Shown here: in pieces, positions 43,513 to 52,182 of the stretch
Layout of the letters: each line of letters begins with the position of its first letter
How positions within the stretch are numbered: the first letter of the stretch is position 1
NCBI GenBank assembly: GCA_036703315.1
Contig: DATNPH010000151.1
Span: forward strand, 1 to 64,000
DNA length: 64,000 nt
From: DATNPH01 sp036703315
Lineage (GTDB): Bacteria; Cyanobacteriota; Cyanobacteriia; Cyanobacteriales; Coleofasciculaceae
Direction: 5' to 3'
Program-made: the position numbers and the translations under genes
Notes under the pieces: generated by a model
The model's input: the letters and a program-made list of their open reading frames with translations, nothing else
Told to the model about the DNA's origin: nothing
Databases searched by the model: none

Positions 43513-44469
43513 TCAGCTAAACCAAGCCAGCCATAGAGGCAGAGCTAGCAACAGCCCCACTAAAGTCAGGGTAATACTGCTGGTGAGCAACTCTCGGTCT
43601 AAGTCATACACCTCAGCTAAAATCAGTGTTGCCAGTCCTGTAGGGACTCCTGACATTAGTACCAGTACTAGGCGCGGCTCACCCGTTATTCCAAGACAGG
43701 TAGCAGTTAATCCCACACATCCGGGGACGACTAAAATTTTTAATGCTGCCGGAATCAGGGCAATTTCCAAACTTGACCAGCCTTTGATGGAGCCGAGTCT
43801 CAGACCAAGGAGCAACAAAGCACTCGCAAAGACAACCCAATTCATTGCAGACAATCCTGAGGAGACAATTAAAGGTAACTCCATATCTTGGGTAACTAAG
43901 CCAAGAAGGAAAGCCCACTGGCTAGGAACCGTCAGAACATCCCGCAACGGAACCCACCAAGGATGTTGTTTTCCACTTTGCCCAAAATGGCTAGCAATAA
44001 GGACAGCCAAACTGTAACTGATGGTATTAGAAACGTTATAGAGAACCGCCCAATTCCAATAAAGCGGATCGATGAGCACTTCTGCTAACGTCATGCCGAT
44101 AAAGCCTGTATTACCGAGCATGGCAGCTATGATAAAGCTGGCTTTTCGCGATCGCTCAAGGGCGCTTGACTGAGCTAGTGGTAGCACTTCTGCATTCTGG
44201 CGAAAGAACTTTTGCCATGCCCACCAGCTGATTAGTGCCAAGCCTATACTTAGCACAGACGCTTCCACAACTATCAAGGGAATCAGTCTTGTTTCGGAGT
44301 ACAGTTGTGTCCGACGCCCGAATATCAACGATTGCACTGGAACCCCAACCCAGTAGAGCGCACGACCGAGCCTTGTAGAGAAAGAAGCTGGGATAAACCG
44401 AAACAGCAGGATTCCTAAACCTATCCAGGTTAGTAGAGGAGTATAAGCTTGGAATAGCGAGTCAACCAT
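43513..44469 (-). CDS. AEC family (auxin-efflux-carrier-like) permease
   Basis: A 318-residue polytopic protein with about ten helices. Conserved AEC landmarks are AAMLGNTGFIGMTLAE in the middle, VLYNVSNTISYSLAV, and the late VLVLMSGVPTGLATLILAEV. Bacterial relatives carry malonate, malate or other carboxylates, or act as efflux carriers; no substrate can be inferred. It converges with the EamA gene, and the two are not in one unit. Confidence 0.88.
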   Translation of the reverse strand: MVDSLFQAYTPLLTWIGLGILLFRFIPASFSTRLGRALYWVGVPVQSLIFGRRTQLYSETRLIPLIVVEASVLSIGLALISWWAWQKFFRQNAEVLPLAQSSALERSRKASFIIAAMLGNTGFIGMTLAEVLIDPLYWNWAVLYNVSNTISYSLAVLIASHFGQSGKQHPWWVPLRDVLTVPSQWAFLLGLVTQDMELPLIVSSGLSAMNWVVFASALLLLGLRLGSIKGWSSLEIALIPAALKILVVPGCVGLTATCLGITGEPRLVLVLMSGVPTGLATLILAEVYDLDRELLTSSITLTLVGLLLALPLWLAWFS

Positions 44470-45247
44470 AGCGAAACATTACCCCCACGCTTAGCTAGGG
44501 AGAAACTGTGGCTTTTTGATAGGGGAATGCTCAGGTTAAATGTCCGAAGTCACAATCTGCGGTTTTACGGTTGAGAGCCTTGCCAAGGCAGCAAACTCTT
44601 GTCAGGGCGCATCTAACCCACAGCGATCGCACCAATTTCAGACTGAAAGGATATACGCGCCCCAGCAGTTCGGGGCTGCATTATGCATGGCACAGGAGTA
44701 CCCAAGCGCAACGCTAACAGCTATTGACTTGCTTACTTTTTCTCTCCACTAATAATCCATACGCAGGCAGCTTCTACAATTGCCCGTCAGGATGATTAAG
44801 TTAATGAGAAGGAAAACTAAAAGAAGCTTTCTCTAGAATATTTATACGCCGCCGCCTGCGACAGGTTTTTCACCTAATCATTTTTTTCTATCTAATTATT
44901 ATTATAACGCTTTCTGTTTGTCTCAGCGTAGTGTTAAATTAGAGCGAATTTTTAAAGTGAACACACCTACTCTAGTCACTCAATAAGCGCTTTCCTGATC
45001 AGACACAGCCAGAGCGATCGCTCACTCCTCCCTGATAGAGGACATGAAAAAGTAGAAAGGCTTTCCTCAGGAGACTCCCCTGGAACCGACTCAACATAAT
45101 CTAGCAGATACCATACCTCTTTAGATGCAGTTAGTCTCCTTCTTGAGCAAGAAACCCAGTGATCTACGTTTCTCGCTACGGGCGGATTACGATTCATTTG
45201 TGAATTGATAAATTAGGCATACAACAGTGAGGAGAAAACTTTTAAAC
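44470..45247. other. Intergenic region, no gene supported
   Basis: About 780 bases. A 70-codon frame at 44540-44752 has biased composition and no upstream ribosome site, and I reject it. The region just before 45248 carries the aggaga used by the next gene. Confidence 0.5.
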
Positions 45248-45535
45248 ATGAAATTTTCAAAAATATCCAAATTTCTTGGTGCTGGAGTTATAGCTGTCAG
45301 CGTTGCTACTGTTCCGTTCAATCTACCTGCTTCCGCTCAGACCAATACAGCTCCTGATACAACCACCACTACCACTCAGCAAGGTGTTGATAACACTAAC
45401 TCCGATAAGGATTTTGATTGGGGTTGGCTAGGCTTACTTGGCTTGGCTGGTTTAGCGGGTCTTGCTGGTCGTAAGCGTCATGATGAAGTTCATTCTAACG
45501 ACCCTGAGCGAGTTCGTTCTACTACTTATCGCTAA
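45248..45535 (+). CDS. Small exported protein with WGxxGxxG-type C-terminal segment
   Basis: A 95-residue protein from the ATG at 45248. The N-terminus is a signal peptide (FLGAGVIAVSVATVPFNLPA, cut near SAQ). A Thr/Gln/Asp-rich middle is followed by D-W-G-W-L-G-L-L-G-L-A-G-L-A-G-L-A-G and then R-K-R. This arrangement matches WGxxGxxG/Myxo-CTERM-like tails, which are thought to hold small proteins in the membrane until they are processed. A further 20 residues of charged sequence follow. Function unknown. A frame extending to 45227 adds seven residues and lacks a better ribosome site. Confidence 0.78.
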   Translation: MKFSKISKFLGAGVIAVSVATVPFNLPASAQTNTAPDTTTTTTQQGVDNTNSDKDFDWGWLGLLGLAGLAGLAGRKRHDEVHSNDPERVRSTTYR

Positions 45536-45555
45536 CAAGCCAACAGCTGCTTGTT
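45534..45555 (+). terminator. Hairpin at the stop codon
   Basis: aacaagc (45534-45540) and gcttgtt (45549-45555), 8-base loop, overlapping the stop codon of the WGxxGxxG gene. It lacks a T-run, so it is a weak terminator or stability hairpin. Confidence 0.5.
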
Positions 45556-45598
45556 AGGCTTTCAAGCCAGATTAAGATAGTAAATTCTTTTAATAAGT

Positions 45599-45640
45599 TA
45601 TAAATAATGGTGGACGTTTGCACGTCCACCATTATTTATA
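45599..45640. repeat. Perfect 19-bp inverted repeat with 4-base loop
   Basis: Left arm taaataatggtggacgt (45601-45617, with two further paired bases before it) and right arm acgtccaccattattta (45622-45638, likewise extended), loop ttgc. It is probably a strong transcription-end or mRNA-stability hairpin or a mobile palindrome. Confidence 0.85.
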
Positions 45641-45843
45641 GATTTGGAAGCAAAGAAACGATTAGGAGATTCTTTTAGTAAGGAGAACCACGGTAAAAAT
45701 TGTACCAGAGATACTCCGCCTGGCACTGAGTAAATCTACCTCTTACGGCGTTAACCAAATAATTCTTAAGAAAGGGGTTTAGTCGCTATTTTTTTAAGAA
45801 GATATACCTATTAAGCCAAATTATTGTGTTGTTTTTAAAGAAA

Positions 45844-46086
45844 ATGAGCAGCCGAAAGAACATCGAACAAATCACGCTCTACTTGACTCAAACGCTAACT
45901 GGCCATGAGGTAATTCCCGCCAACTTTGGGTGGCATATTCATAAAGGAAATACCTACTGTGGAATCCTGCAATATGGAACACAAGGATGGCAGGGTAGTG
46001 CCTTAACTTACCTTCCATCTGAATTGAAAGAGGAACTCAAAAGGTTTGGGCAAGTGGGTTATTCTCTGCCCAAAATTGCGGCTTAG
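45844..46086 (+). CDS. Small hypothetical protein
   Basis: An 80-residue protein (MSSRKNIEQITLYLTQTLTG at the N-terminus). I do not recognise it. It has a compact amphipathic pattern, with G-W-H-I-H-K-G-N-T-Y-C-G-I-L-Q-Y-G and a helical end (ELKEELKRFGQVGYSLPK). The ATG at 45844 is preferred over an upstream GTG at 45826 because the extra residues are LLFLKK-like. It has no signal or membrane segment. Codon use looks normal, so I keep it as a gene with moderate confidence. Confidence 0.55.
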   Translation: MSSRKNIEQITLYLTQTLTGHEVIPANFGWHIHKGNTYCGILQYGTQGWQGSALTYLPSELKEELKRFGQVGYSLPKIAA

Positions 46087-46099
46087 AGCGATAAGTGAT

Positions 46100-46160
46100 A
46101 CCACTCGTAGGTGTACCGGAACTACCTTCTCTTTCTAGGGTCGTTATTATAGCAGTTCTT
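46100..46160 (+). pseudogene. Remnant of a porin gene 3' end
   Basis: ctaccttctctttctagggt and the following gttatta-tatagcagttct match the end and downstream flank of the intact porin gene at 49340-49405, with few substitutions and a small deletion that breaks the frame. About 60 bases remain. It suggests that a second porin copy once stood here. Confidence 0.65.
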
Positions 46161-46399
46161 AACCATTTCACTTTGGCAGTGCAGGGCATCTAAGCTGAAC
46201 ACCAGGACTTGCAAATCCAAGGCAGCAATTAACCCGATGACGCGCAGACGTGGGGACGCGGAGCAGAATGCGTCCCAACCGGAGCGTCCGGACGGTTCAC
46301 AGTCCATGGGTTTAAATCCCCTACTTCTTTTAAGTGGCTTCATTTCAGATGAGGATTGAAACCCCATCTGAAAGTGTCTCCGTGTCCCCGCGTCTCTTT

Positions 46400-46624
46400 G
46401 GTCTATGCTTTACCCATAAGTCCAAAAACCCTGTAGGGGCGAAGCATTTGGGCGATAATTTGAGGGCAAAAACTAGGAACTCGCTATCCAAATGCTTCGC
46501 CCTTCCCCGCGATGCATGACAGGGCGAAGCCTTCGCGTTTTAATCTTGTTGGTCATACCCACGTATTTCTGCGCGAAGGCTTCGCCCCTACAGGATTTCA
46601 AGAGATGTGGGTAAAGCATAGGTC
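46400..46624. mobile_element. MITE-like fold-back element
   Basis: Outer 13-bp inverted repeats tatgctttaccca (46404-46416) and tgggtaaagcata (46608-46620) are bordered on both sides by ggtc, a possible 4-bp target duplication. Inside are further inverted pairs: cctgtaggggcgaag (46430-46444) with cttcgcccctacagg (46580-46594), gggcgaagcatttgg (46437-46451) with ccaaatgcttcgccc (46488-46502), and gggcgaagccttcgcg (46522-46537) with its complement at 46572-46587. There is no coding capacity. Confidence 0.6.
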
Positions 46625-47243
46625 TCTTTCGTGAAGGGAGGAGCAAGAAGAGTATCTGTAGCAAGCCTTCAGGAAATTGGTATTAGAGATGTTGAGTTAG
46701 GTGCGATCGCATCCCTAGCCTTTAGTTCCAATTTTTTTCGTTTTTCTCTACTACCGTTCACTAAACGGAACTGTAAAAACTTATTCAATTTTACCATCTA
46801 AGCTCCGTAAATGGCTATACAGACTTAATGGAACCAACTAATAACAAAAACTAATAATTACGAAGCTAAATTTTTATTTATTAGAGCTTATAAGCTTCGT
46901 ACAAATGGGTGATAAAGTTAAAATACTTTGTTGAGTGTCTTAGGACATACAGGCTATTAAGACCGCAGGTCTGTTTCTACCCAATAAAGTTAGGACTGAT
47001 GCACTGAAAGGGTGTAAACAGCAGTTATAATCCTTTAAGGAAGGAAATTGTGTCACATTTAATAGTAAGTGCTTCAGTTCTGCAAGCGTGCTTGAAGCAC
47101 ATTAACTGGACTTGATCAAGCAGGAAGCTCAGGGGTCGTGCTATAGGGGCAGCCCAATGGAAGGAATTGAGAGCTAGTCCTGCTCGTCACAGCTTTTGGT
47201 AAAACTACAGCCAACGTTGAAATTTTTTGTGTGAGGTGTAACT

Positions 47244-49382
47244 GTGAATAAACATCAACTGGCTTATGTCGGTAGGATGAGCTTATTGTGCTTACTAACC
47301 GGCACTTTAGTTTGGGGTGCAATACCTGCTGTCGCTGAGACGACTGATGCACTAGCATTAAAGCTACCTGAGAAGTTGAAAAATCCTGAGGACAATATTC
47401 TTGCTAAAGCAGAGGAAAGCATTTCTAATAAAGCAACTGATTATTCAACAGTTCAATCAATTGAACCAACACAAACACAACTTGGGGACACCGTTGAACT
47501 CGATAAGGCTGAGACAAGGCGTAACCATTCAAATTTTTTGAGCAAAAACCAGCCTGTTGAGCATTCAAAATCAGCTGTTTTGCCGCTGTCCTTACCCAAA
47601 GCTACCTCTCTAGAATCAGAGGCGATCGCATCCCCAACAACTTCCAACTCAAAACCTCTAGCTCAACTTCCTCAGAACAGTTCTCCAGACTCATCACCGA
47701 TGGGGCAAGTAACGTCTGTGACTCAACTGGTTGAGAGCAATTCTCCAGACTCATCGCCGATGGGACAAGTAACCTCTGTAACTCAGCTTTCAGATGTTCG
47801 ACCCAATGACTGGGCTTATGAAGCACTACGGGCTTTAGTAGAACGCTATGGTTGCATTGCTGGATACCCAGATCGTACCTTTCGCGGCAACCGTGCCATG
47901 AGCCGTTATGAATTTGCTGCTGGTTTGAACGCCTGTCTGCAACAAGTTGAGAGATTAATAGCCGCTAGCACGTCTGAGTTTGTCAGCAAAAAGGATTTAA
48001 CAGCCTTGCAGCGGTTAGTTGATGAATTTAAACCAGAACTGACAGCATTGGGAGCAAGGGTAGATAAGCTGGAAGGGCGTGTTGCCTTCTTAGAAGACCA
48101 TCAGTTCTCCGTCACTACCAAGCTTAAGGGTGAGGCAATCTTCTCATTCATTGGCGGTACGGGTGGAGACCCTATTAACGGGCGAGACCCTAATATTATC
48201 CTGGTTGACCGGGTACGGTTAAATCTCAACACCAGTTTTACGGGTAAGGATTTGCTGATCACAGGTTTACAGGCGAACAACTTCGGAGGCAGTGTAACAG
48301 GTGCTGGCAGTGTCCAGGGAAACTTATTTCCAAGAGATTCTTTACTCACTGAAGGCATGACCAAACTGAGCTTTGAACCTCAGTTTCCCCGATTTAACCC
48401 TCAGTCCCTTGATCCAAACTTGGCTGACACGATCGCTCCTAACTCCGTTCAGCTTTACAAGCTGCTCTACATCTTTCCATCCGGTATTAAGAACTTAACT
48501 TTATTTGCCGGAACTGCCGCTGAAGCGTCAGATGCTTTTCCTGCAATCATTCCTTTTGCCAGTGAAGGACAAGGAGCAATCTCTCGGTTTGCCACCTTAA
48601 ACCCTGTACTCCGCGTATCCGGTGGTACCAGTCAGGCAGGTTTAGCGTCGGCGGCGGGTTTTATCTGGACTCCTGCTCCTCAGTTTGACTTGCGTGCTTT
48701 GTTCGGTAGCGTCAATGCCGCCTTACCAGGTGCTGGTACTTTCAATGTTCTAGGAGCAGGCATCTTTAATGGCAGCTACGTTGCGGCGGCTCAGCTAACC
48801 ATCAAGCCTAGCAGTAGTATTGATGTGGGTCTGAACTATGCCCACAGCTACCATGCCCTTAATATTCTTGGTATTGGATCATCAAGATTCTCAACTAACG
48901 CCCTCAGTATTCCTGGTAGAACTGTTAATCTCGATGGTTCGCCAAACCTTAACGGCTTCTTAAATACACCTGTTCAACTTAACTCGGTTGGGGCAACTGT
49001 CGCTTGGCGTTTTGCACCCAAAATCACACTCACTGGCTACGGTGCGTACTTCTTCCTAGACTCTACTGCTGGCCCTGATGCTTCGTCAAATTTCAGCAGT
49101 TGGATGGTAGGACTCTATTTCCAAGATCTGTTAAAAGAAGGAAACTCTGCGGGTCTGATCTTTGGACAACCGCTTTACCGAGTTGAGGCTGGTGGCGCTG
49201 CAACACTTACAGAGGTGGGTGTTGACCGTGCAACACCTTACCAACTAGAAGCGTTTTATAGCTTTAAGGTTTCTGACAATATCAACATTACGCCTGGAGC
49301 ATTCGTCCTGTTTAACCCAGAAGGTAACGCTAACTACAATACAACTTTGGTAGGTGTACTCCGGACTACCTTCTCTTTCTAG
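47244..49382 (+). CDS. SLH-domain OprB-type porin (iron-uptake porin type)
   Basis: A 712-residue outer-membrane porin of the main cyanobacterial type. It has a signal peptide (MSLLCLLTGTLVWGAIPAVA), a low-complexity linker, an SLH domain (about 183-235; DVRPNDWAYEALRALVERYG, CIAGYPDRTFRG, SRYEFAAGLNACL) that grips the peptidoglycan-linked polymer, a short coiled coil (K-K-D-L-T-A-L-Q-R-L-V-D-E-F near 250-285) and an OprB barrel to the final F-S-F. Such porins pass ions and small solutes, and relatives are linked to iron uptake. The GTG start is chosen from the signal peptide. The linker contains a 60-base tandem duplication. Confidence 0.92.
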   Translation: MNKHQLAYVGRMSLLCLLTGTLVWGAIPAVAETTDALALKLPEKLKNPEDNILAKAEESISNKATDYSTVQSIEPTQTQLGDTVELDKAETRRNHSNFLSKNQPVEHSKSAVLPLSLPKATSLESEAIASPTTSNSKPLAQLPQNSSPDSSPMGQVTSVTQLVESNSPDSSPMGQVTSVTQLSDVRPNDWAYEALRALVERYGCIAGYPDRTFRGNRAMSRYEFAAGLNACLQQVERLIAASTSEFVSKKDLTALQRLVDEFKPELTALGARVDKLEGRVAFLEDHQFSVTTKLKGEAIFSFIGGTGGDPINGRDPNIILVDRVRLNLNTSFTGKDLLITGLQANNFGGSVTGAGSVQGNLFPRDSLLTEGMTKLSFEPQFPRFNPQSLDPNLADTIAPNSVQLYKLLYIFPSGIKNLTLFAGTAAEASDAFPAIIPFASEGQGAISRFATLNPVLRVSGGTSQAGLASAAGFIWTPAPQFDLRALFGSVNAALPGAGTFNVLGAGIFNGSYVAAAQLTIKPSSSIDVGLNYAHSYHALNILGIGSSRFSTNALSIPGRTVNLDGSPNLNGFLNTPVQLNSVGATVAWRFAPKITLTGYGAYFFLDSTAGPDASSNFSSWMVGLYFQDLLKEGNSAGLIFGQPLYRVEAGGAATLTEVGVDRATPYQLEAFYSFKVSDNINITPGAFVLFNPEGNANYNTTLVGVLRTTFSF
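47675..47794 (+). repeat. 60-base in-frame tandem duplication in the porin linker
   Basis: Two copies of a unit beginning near aacagttctccagactcatc, exactly 60 bases apart, encode SSPDSSPMGQVTSVTQL twice. The second copy leads into the SLH domain. Confidence 0.85.
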
Positions 49383-49422
49383 GGTTGTTAGTATAGCGGT
49401 TCTCAGTTGCATACACCACACA

Positions 49423-49449
49423 GTAGGGCACGATAATATCGTGCCCTAC
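49423..49449. terminator. Hairpin between convergent genes
   Basis: gtagggcacgata (49423-49435) and tatcgtgccctac (49437-49449) form a 13-bp perfect inverted repeat around one base. It lies between the ends of the porin and the CphA-like gene and may end both transcripts; there is no T-run. Confidence 0.6.
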
Positions 49450-49471
49450 CAACGACCTGTATGGCATTCAT

Positions 49472-51382
49472 CTATAGAATCGTGCCAATTTCCTTTAAAA
49501 AGACCCGTGTGAACGGTTCAGTGGCACCAAGAGTGTACTGTTCTATCAAACCTTCGCGTCGAATTGAGACATTGTTGCCCTCCTTAGTGATGACGATTGA
49601 GTCGTCGAAGATGTCCCGCGTCAGCATCATCTCTGTCTCGGTGGGATTATCCAAAACTGCGATATTGCTGCCGTAGTAAAACATTCCATCCCTTCCCAAA
49701 ACATCTTCCCCATACTCGGCAAGCAGCAAGTCAAGCTTGGGATTACGCATCAGGTTTTGGATATTGCTGTTGTAATCTTTATTCAGAAATTTCTCTGAAC
49801 GATTGACGAAGACTCCCTCTCGACAAACAGCTCCAATTGTCCAATCTGGGTGATGGAGAAGAATATGGTCAATGGTTTCCTGGAGTTCTTGAACTGAGAT
49901 GCGGTTGAAGGTAATAATCGGTATCCTTGCATCTTTACCAGATTCAAAGAATGTTTCAAGGATATGCGAGGGCACATCAACGCTTTCACCAACGGCAGGT
50001 CTAAGATGCATAGAAATACCGGGAGCTGCGTTAATTTCAAGAATACCAAAGCCTCCGGATTTCCAGGATTTGTCAAGACTTTGAGCAATTACATCAATGC
50101 CAAGGCAAGTAAGGCGGAAATGCTGCGCGATGTCCTGCGCCAGGATGATGTTGTCCGGGTGAACTGTGCGGGTTGCATCAATGCTCAAGCCTCCCGCTGA
50201 GAGATTGGCGACTTTGCGAAGATAGACGATCCGGTCTTTTTCAACGACACTATCTGTTGATAAGCCTTGTTCGTTCAGGAATCTTTCCATCGCCTCATCT
50301 GATTGGATCTTACCAAGGGGTGAGGTTGGTGTATCTATACGTACTGACTTGCGATTTTCGCGGTCAATCAACTGTGCAATTGTTGAGTGTCCATCACCTA
50401 CAACTGATGCTGGACGGCGTTCAGTAGCAGCGACGAATCTACCGTTGACACATAACAGGCGATAATCTGACCCCTTAATGCTTTTCTCAACGATTACCTC
50501 TACTCGTTGCTCGTCAGGTATAGCGTCTACTGCCCTATCAAAGGCAAATTCCAGTTCCTCTTCGTCTTGTACATCAGCCGTTACTCCAAGTCCTTTGTGA
50601 CCAGCCACAGGCTTGACGGCTACTGGATAGCCAATTCTGTCGGCTATGTCCAAGGCTTGCTGATAAGTGGCAGCGATACCCCCCTGTGGTACAGGAAAGC
50701 CCAAGGTACTTAAGAATGCCTTACAGTCATCCTTGCGAGTGGTAAAGTCAGAATCTAGATGGCTATCACAGTCAAACGTTGTTGCTACACCGCGAACTTG
50801 TTTTTTCCCATAGCCGTATTGCATGAGTCCTTCATCCCACAGATAAAAGGCGGGAATGCCTTTATCGTAGGCTGTTCGAAACAGGGCATAGACGGTTGGA
50901 CCGCCGTAAACAGAGCGCCGGAACATCTCCTGAAGCACTTTGATTTGCTCGTCCAAGGCGAAATCTTCGTCCTGAGTAATCGCTTCAAACCAGTCCCAAA
51001 CAGCGTAAACTACCGAGCGTTGTGTACGGGCATGGAGCGATTCAACACCTACCCTGACATAATTTTTGTAGGGTTTTAGCTGCCAGCGATGGAGGTACAG
51101 TCCCATGTCAAGCTTGCTGACTTCTGACACTGTCCGGGCAAATAGATGAGCGTATGATTCATACGTCTCTTCCCCCAGATGTGGGTAGCGATCGCCAATC
51201 CTCGATACATAATCTTCGATAGGTCTAGGCTCTAGATAGCCAGTCAAGGCAAAATCGAATACTAGTGCTGCCGTATCTAGAAAAGGGTTCGGACCTATGT
51301 AATGCGCGATGTTGAAAATATCAAAGGAATCAGTTTTTCTGGCATTGATGCGAAGTGCATCGGTGCTTATCTCTAGAACCAT
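49472..51382 (-). CDS. CphA-like ATP-grasp ligase, P-loop-less short Mur part
   Basis: A 636-residue protein related to cyanophycin synthetase. The first third (1-200) is a divergent version of the CphA N-domain. An ATP-grasp domain follows (about 205-475; GYPVAVKPVAGHKGLGVT, VEVIVEKSIKGSDYRLLCVN, GFGILEINAAPGI). CphA1 is near 870 residues and its Mur-ligase half has a G-T-N-G-K-T-T P-loop; here the matching place reads I-P-I-I-T-F-N-R-I-S and only about 150 residues remain. It should therefore have one ATP-driven active site, as in CphA2, which joins beta-Asp-Arg dipeptides. The N-domain looks unlike CphA2 as well, so the substrate is open. Cyanophycinase lies nearby on the other strand. Confidence 0.78.
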   Translation of the reverse strand: MVLEISTDALRINARKTDSFDIFNIAHYIGPNPFLDTAALVFDFALTGYLEPRPIEDYVSRIGDRYPHLGEETYESYAHLFARTVSEVSKLDMGLYLHRWQLKPYKNYVRVGVESLHARTQRSVVYAVWDWFEAITQDEDFALDEQIKVLQEMFRRSVYGGPTVYALFRTAYDKGIPAFYLWDEGLMQYGYGKKQVRGVATTFDCDSHLDSDFTTRKDDCKAFLSTLGFPVPQGGIAATYQQALDIADRIGYPVAVKPVAGHKGLGVTADVQDEEELEFAFDRAVDAIPDEQRVEVIVEKSIKGSDYRLLCVNGRFVAATERRPASVVGDGHSTIAQLIDRENRKSVRIDTPTSPLGKIQSDEAMERFLNEQGLSTDSVVEKDRIVYLRKVANLSAGGLSIDATRTVHPDNIILAQDIAQHFRLTCLGIDVIAQSLDKSWKSGGFGILEINAAPGISMHLRPAVGESVDVPSHILETFFESGKDARIPIITFNRISVQELQETIDHILLHHPDWTIGAVCREGVFVNRSEKFLNKDYNSNIQNLMRNPKLDLLLAEYGEDVLGRDGMFYYGSNIAVLDNPTETEMMLTRDIFDDSIVITKEGNNVSIRREGLIEQYTLGATEPFTRVFLKEIGTIL

Positions 51383-51948
51383 TAATTATCTCCGTATACT
51401 AAACACTGAAGGACTCTGTAGGCTAGGTCGCGCTTGCTAGACTGCTTGATTGCTGGCTCGGTTTCAGGCTGGCGATTACGGCTTAGCCGATGATTGAGTC
51501 TCTAATTTCGATATCTCGCACCAGCACTTTACCTGAGCAACGAAATAAATTAATTGTTGTCCTAGTTGAACCTAACCCTATTACGGTTATGTTTTCCTCT
51601 ATCGGAGGACATCTAGACATGGGTAGAATTACCCCCATCATGATGAATTTTTGTTAGAATAAAATTAAAAATCGATCAGAGTGGACAAGACGACAGTAAT
51701 ATTGGCACAACCACTCAAAAGTTGGCGATCGCCAACTGTAAACCCGATTTCGTTGCGCTCTTCGACGCTTTTGTTCGTCCGGGTAATCCACTAAAAAAGC
51801 CGTTTCAGGGACTCATCTCGATGAGTAGGCTTGCTTTTCAATCCCTGGACATAGGTGTTTTGTATCGTAGGCTACAACTTTTGAGGGGTGCAAGATAACT
51901 TCAAGCCTTTGAATATATAGAAGACAGCATTCAGGAGACAGCAGGCTT
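51383..51948. other. Divergent intergenic region of the cyanophycin-type locus
   Basis: About 565 bases. Small hairpins: gggta/taccc at 51621-51634, and actcat/atgagt at 51811-51826 enclosed by aagcc and ggctt. It probably holds the promoters of the CphA-like gene (minus) and the small gene (plus). Confidence 0.5.
51801..51836 (+). promoter_or_regulatory. Hairpin in the leader of the small gene
   Basis: actcat (51811-51816), ctcg loop, atgagt (51821-51826), with aagcc/ggctt around it. It lies about 115 bases before the start of the 77-residue gene. Confidence 0.35.
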
Positions 51949-52182
51949 ATGAGTACGACAATGAACACCACAAAAACTGCTCTCAGAGACGAAGTGCGAA
52001 ACCTGGCAAAGGAAGCGTTTCATCTCAAACTGATTTCTGGTTACGGCGATGGTCAATACAGCGATGAGTACCAGATTGTTTACAATGGTAAACCCATGCA
52101 TTATCCTCTAGAACGCGCACGCGCTTTTTTAAAAGATTTGATGACAAGTGATCATGACAATCACTGGAGTTTGGACTACTAA
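51949..52182 (+). CDS. Small conserved hypothetical protein
   Basis: A 77-residue protein with aggag at 51933-51937. The sequence (E-V-R-N-L-A-K-E-A-F-H-L-K-L-I-S-G-Y-G-D-G, then H-Y-P-L-E-R-A-R-A-F-L-K-D-L) has no signal or membrane segment. I do not recognise a family. It sits between the divergent CphA-like gene and cyanophycinase and is followed by a strong terminator, so it is its own transcript. A link to cyanophycin metabolism is only suggested by position. Confidence 0.65.
   Translation: MSTTMNTTKTALRDEVRNLAKEAFHLKLISGYGDGQYSDEYQIVYNGKPMHYPLERARAFLKDLMTSDHDNHWSLDY

Larger units (their letters stand above)
46087..47243. other. Gene-free, repeat-rich region upstream of the porin
   Basis: About 1160 bases. 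It contains a remnant of a porin 3' end (46100-46160), a 9-bp hairpin at 46343-46373, related inverse words at 46246-46262 and 46379-46394, and a fold-back element at 46400-46624. From about 46700 on it is the AT-rich upstream region of the porin gene. No gene is supported. Confidence 0.65.

Noticed and set aside
44540..44752. 70-codon plus-strand frame
   Set aside because: No ribosome site and no motif; composition does not look coding.
46341..46373. CRISPR-repeat-like end (gattgaaac) within a hairpin
   Set aside because: It occurs once, with no second repeat at a spacer distance and no cas gene nearby. The tttcagatg/catctgaaa hairpin explains the symmetry.
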